A stretch of 5,724 nt of DNA from positions 1 to 5,724 of the forward strand of contig JAMFRX010000637.1 in NCBI GenBank assembly GCA_026224995.1, given 5' to 3'. Below the pieces are notes generated by a model. That model was given only the letters and a program-made list of their open reading frames with translations, was not told the DNA's origin and searched no databases. Every line of letters begins with the position of its first letter. The first letter of the stretch is position 1. Origin of the DNA: Puia dinghuensis (GTDB lineage Bacteria > Bacteroidota > Bacteroidia > Chitinophagales > Chitinophagaceae). Of the stretch, positions 1 through 4,117 are shown one piece after another. Both the position numbers and the translations under genes were made by a program.

Positions 1-872
1 AGCGCAGCGGCGCCGCTTACGATCTCCGTGAGCTCCGTAGTGATGGCAGCCTGCCTTGCCCGGTTGTAAGACAGGCGCAGGGATTTTAGCAGCTCATTGG
101 CGTTGTCGCTGGCCTTGTCCATGGCCGTCATACGGGCGCCATGCTCGGAGGCGTTGGCATCCAGCACGGCTTTGTATAGCTGCGTGTTGAGGATCTTAGG
201 CATCAACTCGGCGACAAGCTGTTCACGGCTGGGTTCGAAGATAAAATCGGTGTTGGCTGCGCCGGGTTTCTTCTCCACCTTGGGAATAGGGAGGAATTTC
301 TCCACGACGAAGGTCTGGGTGCCGGCGTTGCGGAACTGGCTGTAGACGAGCTCCACCACGTCGAATTCCTTGCGTTCGAATGCTTTGACGGCAGCCTGGG
401 CCGCGGCCTGGACATGTTCGAAGTTCAGGTTGAGGAACATATCCCTATAGGTATCGGTGACCTTGTAGTTGTTCTTGGCGAAGTGTTCGTAGCCTTTTTT
501 GCCCATGCTCCAGATGGTGACATTGCCCTTGGCGGCCTGGGCGGCATATTTATCCCGGATGGTGGCTTTGGCCAGCTTTATGATGTTGGCATTGTAGGCG
601 CCGGCGAGGCCGCGGTCGCTGGTGATGACGATGAGGAGGACCTTTTCCGCGGGGCGTTCAACGGCGAGGTCCATGCCCAGGTCCCCTTCCGAATTGCTGA
701 CGATGTTGCTGAGCAATTCCTGGAGCTTTTGGGCATAGGGGCGCATTTGGATGATATGATCCTGGGCGCGGCGCAATTTGGCTGCGCTGACCATTTTCAT
801 AGCCTTCGTGATCTGTTGGGTGTTTTGGATGGACCGGATCCGATTGCGTACCTCTTTAAGTTGTCCTGCCAT
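1..872 (-). CDS. atpG: F1Fo ATP synthase gamma subunit, 3' end cut by window edge
   Basis: This is the central rotor shaft of the F1 sector, which couples proton flow through Fo to ATP synthesis on the inner membrane. Read on the minus strand, 290 codons are visible from the ATG at 870-872. The N-terminus carries the classic gamma helix (EVRNRIRSIQNTQQITKAMK, then MVSAAKLRRAQ). The Rossmann-like core motif SDRGLAGAYN lies around residues 85-94. The C-terminal helix ends with SLRLSYNRARQAAITTELTE and then IVSGAAA. The family is usually about 285-300 residues, so only a few codons and the stop are missing. The start is fixed by alignment to the conserved MAGQLKEVRNRI beginning; no strong Shine-Dalgarno is seen, as is common in Bacteroidota. 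Unusually, the next gene upstream is the divergent surE rather than atpA, so atpG probably has its own promoter (see 901-908). Identification is very secure. Confidence 0.97.
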   Translation of the reverse strand, partial: MAGQLKEVRNRIRSIQNTQQITKAMKMVSAAKLRRAQDHIIQMRPYAQKLQELLSNIVSNSEGDLGMDLAVERPAEKVLLIVITSDRGLAGAYNANIIKLAKATIRDKYAAQAAKGNVTIWSMGKKGYEHFAKNNYKVTDTYRDMFLNLNFEHVQAAAQAAVKAFERKEFDVVELVYSQFRNAGTQTFVVEKFLPIPKVEKKPGAANTDFIFEPSREQLVAELMPKILNTQLYKAVLDANASEHGARMTAMDKASDNANELLKSLRLSYNRARQAAITTELTEIVSGAAA

Positions 873-900
873 AGTCTAAAATGTGCTTTAAAAATGGCTG

Positions 901-908
901 CAAAAATA
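901..908 (-). promoter_or_regulatory. Putative -7 box for atpG
   Basis: The minus strand reads TATTTTTG, a full match to the Bacteroidota -7 consensus TAnnTTTG, 28 bp upstream of the atpG start. Transcription would begin roughly 20 bp before the ATG. No clear TTTG -33 element is found at the expected 17-23 bp spacing, so the call rests on one box plus position. Confidence 0.45.
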
Positions 909-971
909 GCGCAAACAGGCGAGAAATCCGCCTTCGGTGGGAAAAGGGGGGAAAAAGTCCGAAATAATACT

Positions 972-979
972 GATTTTTG
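972..979 (+). promoter_or_regulatory. Putative -7 box for surE
   Basis: The plus strand reads GATTTTTG, seven of eight positions matching TAnnTTTG, and faces surE. It ends only 10 bp before the ATG at 990, so the mRNA would have a leader of a few bases at most. No convincing -33 element is seen. Either surE is nearly leaderless, or the true translation start lies further downstream, or the match is chance. Confidence 0.3.
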
Positions 980-989
980 CAATCTATCT

Positions 990-2057
990 ATGAAAAAGAA
1001 GAGCAGTACTAATAACGAGAACAAGACAGTCCCAGCGGGCATCAGCAGGAAAACCGATCAAGCCGACCGGCCGGTACGCACCGGGAAGACGGGGGCTACG
1101 GGGATCATTCGGGAGACGGGTATCAACGGTCAGGAAGCACCTGGCGGGACGGCCGTCGGTAAGGAGAAGGGCGGCCAGCGGGCAGTCAAGGGCAAGACGG
1201 GTCAGGTCAAGGATTCACATGACAAGTTCGCCAATGTGTTGGGCCAGAAGGCTGGTAGTCCCTTTGGCAAGGGCAAGGGTGGCAAGAAACGCCTGCCGGT
1301 GATCCTGGTGACCAATGACGACGGCATCAGCGCCCCGGGTATCCGCAATCTCGTGGAAGCCGTAAAAGGCCTGGGAAAAGTAGTGGTGGTAGCCCCTGAT
1401 AAGCCGCAATCCGGCATGGGACATGCGATCACCATCGGCAACCCACTTAGGTTAACACCGATGCATCATCTCTTCGAGGGTGTAGAAGCCTGGCAGTGTT
1501 CCGGCACTCCCGTGGACTGCGTGAAGCTGGCCGTAGACAAAGTGCTCCGCCGCAAGCCCGACCTCTGCCTGAGCGGCATCAACCATGGCGCCAACCACAG
1601 CATCAACGTGATCTATTCCGGCACCATGAGCGCCGCGGTGGAAGCGGCGATCGAGAGCATCCCCTCTATCGGGTTCTCCCTCCTGGATTATAGCGTAGAG
1701 GCCGACTTCGGCCCCGCGAAGAAATATGTGAAGATCATCGTGGAGCAGCTTTTATCGCGTCCCGTGGATAAACACTTGATCCTCAACGTCAATTTCCCGG
1801 CTGTACCGGATAACCTGATCAAAGGGCTCAAGATCTGCAGGCAGGCCTACGCCAAATACGAGGAGGACTTCGTAGAGCGCAAGGACCCGAATAACAAGAA
1901 ATATTACTGGCTTACGGGCAAATTCGTGAATTTCGACCGGGGCAGGGATACAGACGTTTGGGCGTTGGAGCACAATTATGTGAGCGTGGTTCCCGTACAA
2001 TTTGACATGACGAATTACGTTCTTAAGAGCAAACTTGAAAAAACGTGGAAATCGTGA
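990..2057 (+). CDS. surE: 5'/3'-nucleotidase SurE with long basic N-terminal extension
   Basis: SurE is a cytoplasmic metal-dependent phosphatase that removes phosphate from nucleoside monophosphates and is linked to stationary-phase survival. The 355-residue product has the complete SurE fold from about residue 103 onward. The metal-binding pair is Asp110-Asp111 in VTNDDG. Ser141 lies in PQSGMGHAIT and Asn198 in LSGINHGANHS. The active-site segment YSGTMSAAVEA is at 209-219, and the C-terminal signature WALEHNYVSVVPVQFDMT at 324-341. The usual protein is about 250-260 residues and begins just before ILVTNDDG. Here residues 1-100 form a hydrophilic, low-complexity stretch rich in Gly, Lys, Thr and Gln, with repeated GK, KGK and TG units and no signal or membrane segment. 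ATG 990 is the only in-frame ATG before the catalytic domain. A GTG at 1299 would give a canonical 252-residue SurE. The SurE assignment is secure; the start is uncertain. The gene overlaps the small membrane protein downstream. Confidence 0.93.
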   Translation: MKKKSSTNNENKTVPAGISRKTDQADRPVRTGKTGATGIIRETGINGQEAPGGTAVGKEKGGQRAVKGKTGQVKDSHDKFANVLGQKAGSPFGKGKGGKKRLPVILVTNDDGISAPGIRNLVEAVKGLGKVVVVAPDKPQSGMGHAITIGNPLRLTPMHHLFEGVEAWQCSGTPVDCVKLAVDKVLRRKPDLCLSGINHGANHSINVIYSGTMSAAVEAAIESIPSIGFSLLDYSVEADFGPAKKYVKIIVEQLLSRPVDKHLILNVNFPAVPDNLIKGLKICRQAYAKYEEDFVERKDPNNKKYYWLTGKFVNFDRGRDTDVWALEHNYVSVVPVQFDMTNYVLKSKLEKTWKS

Positions 2058-2350
2058 TATTCAAAAAAGACAACCTGCGTCTGGGCCTGGTGCTGGGGCT
2101 GGTCGCGCCGATCATTAGCCTTCTCGTCTATTATTTTGTCAAATTCTATCCGCTTTATTCGATCAAAGAGTTCTTTGGTTTTATGCAACAGAATAAGTCG
2201 CAGATCACGGCTATTTCGGTGCCTTGCCTGGTGCTGAATATTGCGCTTTTTACTATTTATATCAATTCGCATAGGGATCAGACGGCCAAGGGGGTTTTTG
2301 CGGCGACGCTGATCTATGCGATAGTGGCGTTGCTTTTTAAGTTTATTTAG
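2054..2350 (+). CDS. Small three-helix membrane protein of unknown function
   Basis: The function is not recognised. With the start at GTG 2054 the product has 98 residues, opening with a charged tail (IFKKDNLRLG). Three hydrophobic segments follow at about residues 10-29, 50-70 and 79-97, and the C-terminus ends within the last helix (ALLFKFI). Short loops contain KFYPLYSIKEFFGFMQQNKS and NSHRDQTAKG. The chosen start overlaps the surE stop as GTGA, a 4-bp overlap typical of translational coupling. An alternative GTG at 2045 adds three residues and also overlaps surE. Co-transcription with surE is inferred from this overlap. Small membrane proteins next to surE are, to my memory, common in Bacteroidota, but I cannot confirm a family here. 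Coding status is well supported by the overlap, the three clean hydrophobic segments and the absence of another explanation for this stretch. Confidence 0.8.
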   Translation: MIFKKDNLRLGLVLGLVAPIISLLVYYFVKFYPLYSIKEFFGFMQQNKSQITAISVPCLVLNIALFTIYINSHRDQTAKGVFAATLIYAIVALLFKFI

Positions 2351-2370
2351 GGGTCGTAACCAGAAAATCT

Positions 2371-2402
2371 TTTGGAACATGCTGGGGTAGAGCTTATTTT
2401 TG
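2371..2402 (+). promoter_or_regulatory. Bacteroidota-type promoter for tRNA-Gln
   Basis: TTTG at 2371-2374 and TATTTTTG at 2395-2402 match the -33 and -7 elements of the Bacteroidota primary sigma factor, with a 20-bp spacer in the normal range. The -7 box ends 24 bp before the mature tRNA 5' end, leaving room for a short leader to be removed by RNase P. This is the best promoter match in the window and means the tRNA does not depend on the surE transcript. Confidence 0.7.
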
Positions 2403-2426
2403 CACTCCTTTTCTAAAAGGACGGAT

Positions 2427-2497
2427 TGCCCGATAGTATAATGGTAGTACGATAGATTTTGGTTCTATTTGTCTAGGTTCGAATCCTGGTCGGGCAA
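2427..2497 (+). tRNA. tRNA-Gln (anticodon UUG)
   Basis: A full cloverleaf can be drawn by hand. The acceptor stem is TGCCCGA (2427-2433) with TCGGGCA (2490-2496), seven perfect pairs. The D stem is GTA/TAC (2436-2438 and 2448-2450) with GG in its loop. The anticodon stem is ATAGA (2452-2456) with TCTAT (2464-2468). The seven-base loop places TTG at 2459-2461, reading CAA and, by wobble, CAG glutamine codons. The T stem is CTAGG/CCTGG with loop TTCGAAT (2478-2484). The discriminator is A2497 and CCA is not encoded, so it must be added after transcription. A promoter lies upstream and a terminator immediately downstream, so it is a monocistronic tRNA gene. Its 3' end is repeated at 2666-2681. 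Confidence 0.96.
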
Positions 2498-2665
2498 CGA
2501 GTGACCCGCGACGTATGTCGCGGGTTTTGTTTTTGCGGGAGTGAACCGAGCTTGCTCGGGTGAACGGACGCGAAAACAAAACTAGCCCGGCCTCAGCCGG
2601 GCGTGGTCACTTGGGTAATGCAAATGCGGTGAGGATCACCGGAGTGGCACGGAGTGCCCGCAGGT
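2482..2665 (+). repeat. Unit 1 of an imperfect tandem repeat spanning the tRNA-Gln 3' end
   Basis: This unit runs from the T loop of tRNA-Gln to the start of the second copy. In order it holds the 20-bp segment AATCCTGGTCGGGCAACGAG (2482-2501), the terminator hairpin (2505-2535), a small hairpin CCGAG-CTTG-CTCGG (about 2546-2559), and a 69-bp block (2573-2641). That block contains hairpin GCCCGGC-CTCA-GCCGGGC (2585-2602) and the segment ACTTGGGTAATGCAAATGCGG. Two more short hairpins follow with GGA loops (2628-2640 and 2646-2658). The 20-bp segment is repeated exactly at +184 and the 69-bp block at +185 with 57 of 69 identical positions by hand count. No protein-coding potential is evident. 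Confidence 0.8.
2505..2535 (+). terminator. Intrinsic terminator of tRNA-Gln
   Basis: CCCGCGAC (2505-2512) and GTCGCGGG (2517-2524) form a perfect 8-bp GC-rich stem with a four-base GTAT loop, followed directly by TTTTGTTTTTG. It begins 8 bp after the tRNA discriminator base. Confidence 0.85.
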
Positions 2666-2681
2666 AATCCTGGTCGGGCAA
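2662..2681 (+). pseudogene. 3' fragment of a second tRNA-Gln
   Basis: AATCCTGGTCGGGCA (2666-2680) plus the following A is identical to the last part of the intact tRNA: the end of the T loop, the 3' strand of the T stem and the 3' acceptor strand. The preceding AGGT (2662-2665) resembles the AGGT before the T loop of the intact gene, with three bases (TCG) missing between. No D arm, anticodon arm or 5' acceptor strand is found upstream, so it cannot make a tRNA. It is either the remnant of a duplicated tRNA-Gln gene or an attachment-site-like copy of the tRNA 3' end. Confidence 0.6.
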
Positions 2682-2826
2682 CGAGGAGCCCCTCGCGAAA
2701 GCGAGGGGCTTTGTTCTTTTTGGACGCGGGGCGAATGTATTCGCCTAAGCGGATGGAAAAACAAAACCCGCACGGCCCTAGCCGGGCGAGGCTACTTGGG
2801 CAATGCAAATGCGGGAAGGATAACCG
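2666..2826 (+). repeat. Unit 2 of the tRNA-linked imperfect tandem repeat
   Basis: This unit follows the same order as unit 1: the exact 20-bp tRNA 3' segment (2666-2685), a perfect terminator hairpin (2687-2721), and a second hairpin GGCGAA-TGTA-TTCGCC (2730-2745). Then comes the 69-bp block from AAAACAAAAC to ACCG (2758-2826), which includes ACTTGGGCAATGCAAATGCG. The stretch 2686-2757 is unlike its unit 1 counterpart in sequence but has the same two-hairpin layout. Similarity to unit 1 fades after 2826. There is no open frame with recognisable protein character on either strand. Confidence 0.75.
2687..2721 (+). terminator. Second intrinsic terminator, in repeat unit 2
   Basis: AGCCCCTCGC (2687-2696) and GCGAGGGGCT (2701-2710) form a perfect 10-bp stem closed by a GAAA tetraloop, followed by TTGTTCTTTTT. 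It is stronger than the terminator after the intact tRNA, yet no intact gene lies between the two. It may catch readthrough or be a relic of a lost tRNA copy. Confidence 0.75.
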
Positions 2827-3012
2827 AGCGAAGCGAAGGTTACGAGCGAGTAGGGGACATATTCGGGGAGGCCGCAAAAAAAAATATACCCGTGTCTGCT
2901 GTGGAAGTTGAATGTACGGCCAATTTGGGGGGAGAAGGCGAACCTGCTCCGCAAGGGAATTAGCGTAACCTTAGTAAGGCAATAAGACGTTGCCGCCAGA
3001 TCAATCCGTCTT
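2827..3012. other. Non-coding stretch between the tRNA repeats and the cupin gene
   Basis: I see no gene here. There is a short GAGCGA-type repetition (2825-2850), a run of nine A (2876-2884), and weak inverted repeats near the cupin stop: CCTTA-G-TAAGG (2969-2979), GGCAA/TTGCC (2978-2994) and AAGACG/CGTCTT (2984-3012). The last pair could help end the minus-strand cupin transcript, but there is no good T-run on that strand, so no terminator is called. Confidence 0.5.
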
Positions 3013-3618
3013 TTACAAATGAACTTTATACTTGTCCATTATTCCATGTAAGAGATCGAATCGAAGGATGATATCATGCTTGCTTGCCAGTTCTGCGATA
3101 GCTTTGGTATCGATGGGCCTCGTAGTGGTAACTATTTTATAAAGTCCTTTCAAATATTCTTCAAACCCACCCGGAGTGAATAACTCGATGTACCGGGTGG
3201 GAGTATTACCCGAGTTCCAAAAAGTATGAACCACATCCCGCGGTCTCAAATGCCACCCTCCTGCAGGTACGTCATACACCTCTTCGCCGACCAACACGCT
3301 CATGACACCTTCCTGCACAATACTTATCTCGTCAAAGGTTTTGTGAAAGTGCGGCGGGGCACCCATAAAACCAGGCAGCAATAACCCTTCATTGCTTCCG
3401 AGATTGCCCGCGGTTTGCGCCTTATTTAATTTGAAAGTTACTTCACCGGTGCTAAGCTTATATTTTTCGCCCTCTCCCGGACTAATATAGACTGCTTTGG
3501 CATCCTGGTCAGTTTTGTGCGTTTCGGCATTGGCTAACTGCGGTAAGACCAGCGACCCACCGGTGACCATGGTCAGCATTTTGAGGAAGTTCCTTCTTTC
3601 GATGTTTGTCGTGTTCAT
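3013..3618 (-). CDS. Exported single-domain cupin protein with twin-arginine-type signal
   Basis: The 201-residue product opens with ERRNFLKML (residues 7-15), a twin-arginine-like motif. A hydrophobic run (TMVTGGSLVLPQL) and an ANA-ET cleavage site near residue 31 follow, so it is probably exported folded, with its metal already bound. One cupin barrel covers about residues 60-150. Motif 1 is PPHFHKTFDE, giving ligands His90, His92 and Glu97. Motif 2 is PRDVVHTFWN with His131, preceded by DVPAGGWHLR. These four residues form the usual cupin metal site. Substrate and reaction cannot be told; such proteins range from dioxygenase-like enzymes to sugar isomerases and binding proteins. The frame stays open back to 3765, but the start at 3618 puts the signal motif at the N-terminus and a promoter lies just upstream. 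The gene looks monocistronic. It seems richer in A+T than the kinase to its right, which may suggest separate acquisition. Confidence 0.88.
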   Translation of the reverse strand: MNTTNIERRNFLKMLTMVTGGSLVLPQLANAETHKTDQDAKAVYISPGEGEKYKLSTGEVTFKLNKAQTAGNLGSNEGLLLPGFMGAPPHFHKTFDEISIVQEGVMSVLVGEEVYDVPAGGWHLRPRDVVHTFWNSGNTPTRYIELFTPGGFEEYLKGLYKIVTTTRPIDTKAIAELASKHDIILRFDLLHGIMDKYKVHL

Positions 3619-3650
3619 GGTTGAATATTTTAGCCTTTTGATAGAATCTA

Positions 3651-3681
3651 TAAATCTATAACGAGGTTTCCTGAAAAACAA
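3651..3681 (-). promoter_or_regulatory. Putative promoter for the cupin gene
   Basis: On the minus strand TTG (3679-3681) is followed after 20 bp by TAGATTTA (3651-3658), seven of eight positions of TAnnTTTG. This leaves a leader of about 25-28 bases before the ATG at 3618. The position supports the 3618 start over the longer frame beginning at 3765. Confidence 0.5.
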
Positions 3682-3783
3682 GGCCATTTCTGCAAGCAAC
3701 GCTATAAATCGACAAGCGTAAATAAAGGAGAGCCTTGGTAAATCGACGTAGCGTTTTTGCCACAACGGAAGATGCTGATATGT

Positions 3784-3936
3784 TTAAACGCCGATGGAAA
3801 CTTCACATGTAATAGGAAATTCGTCGTTATGCGGCGCTCCCGCCGGCGCGGGATACAAGACCAGTTCTCCGGATGTCTGGCCAAATGCTCCCGCAGCCAG
3901 CCCTACTATACCTACCAAACAAGCCAATGTACGCAT
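3784..3936 (-). pseudogene. Signal-peptide stub of a probable larger exported protein
   Basis: A 50-residue frame from the ATG at 3934-3936 to the TAA at 3784-3786 begins MRTLACLVGIVGLAAGAFGQ, a textbook signal peptide with cleavage near AFG-QTS. It continues ELVLYPAPAGAPHNDEFPIT and ends CEVSIGV. The LYPAPAGAPHNDEF segment resembles, from memory, the N-terminus of large secreted Bacteroidota proteins, often sugar-acting enzymes, that continue for hundreds of residues. Here a stop comes at once, and neither of the other two frames beyond 3784 gives a recognisable continuation. I therefore read it as a truncated gene, possibly cut by the event that placed the cupin beside it. A genuine small exported protein is the alternative. 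A purine-rich AAAGAGCAACTGAG precedes the ATG. Confidence 0.45.
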
Positions 3937-3968
3937 CTCAGTTGCTCTTTAATGAAAACAATAGGGTT

Positions 3969-4034
3969 CCGAATCCTGGATGGTCTGCACCGAATCCCGG
4001 GCCTTGCGGCCTTAATTTCTCCGCCGCCATTCGG
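3969..4034. promoter_or_regulatory. Three CCGAAT motifs between divergent genes
   Basis: CCGAATCC occurs at 3969-3976 and 3990-3997, spaced 21 bp apart (two helical turns), and the inverse ATTCGG lies at 4029-4034. They sit between the minus-strand signal-peptide stub and the plus-strand kinase, where a regulator could act. This is only a spacing pattern; no known operator is recognised. Confidence 0.25.
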
Positions 4035-4069
4035 TACTTGTAGCCTAATTGGGAGTTTCTGTAGCCAAA

Positions 4070-4117
4070 ATGAGAAAGTCTGTTTGGCCAATATTTCATA
4101 TCTTAATTTCACTATGA
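4070..4117 (+). other. Possible 15-codon leader peptide overlapping the kinase start
   Basis: ATG at 4070 opens a frame encoding MRKSVWPIFHILISL, which stops at TGA 4115-4117, overlapping the kinase ATG (4114-4116) as ATGA. The overlap would allow translational coupling. The peptide resembles a signal-peptide start, so it could also be the remains of an earlier kinase N-terminus in another frame. A frame this short may be chance. Confidence 0.2.

Noticed and set aside
97..415. Open frames on both strands within the atpG region
   Set aside because: They are other-frame shadows of atpG, which has unmistakable family motifs throughout.
414..989. In-frame upstream extension of the surE frame by 192 codons
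   Set aside because: It lies almost entirely antisense to the clearly real atpG, and its translation mirrors the atpG codons. The first plausible start outside atpG is ATG 990.
1202..2000. Minus-strand and alternate plus-strand frames within surE
   Set aside because: They overlap the conserved SurE catalytic domain and encode nothing recognisable.
2015..2380. 121-residue minus-strand frame
   Set aside because: It is antisense to the end of surE and the small membrane protein. The plus-strand reading has membrane helices and a coupled start, whereas this one is basic and featureless.
2482..2826. CRISPR array
   Set aside because: There are only two long imperfect units, with no short regular repeats and spacers.
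2394..2877. Frames across the tRNA-Gln gene and its repeats, containing LVARPG segments
   Set aside because: The LVARPG segment is the translated antisense of the tRNA 3' end, a well-known cause of false protein calls.
2984..3012. Terminator for the cupin transcript
   Set aside because: The AAGACG/CGTCTT stem is short with a 17-base loop and lacks a T-run on the minus strand.
3619..3765. N-terminal extension of the cupin frame by 49 codons
   Set aside because: It would bury the twin-arginine signal inside the protein and cover the likely promoter at 3651-3681.
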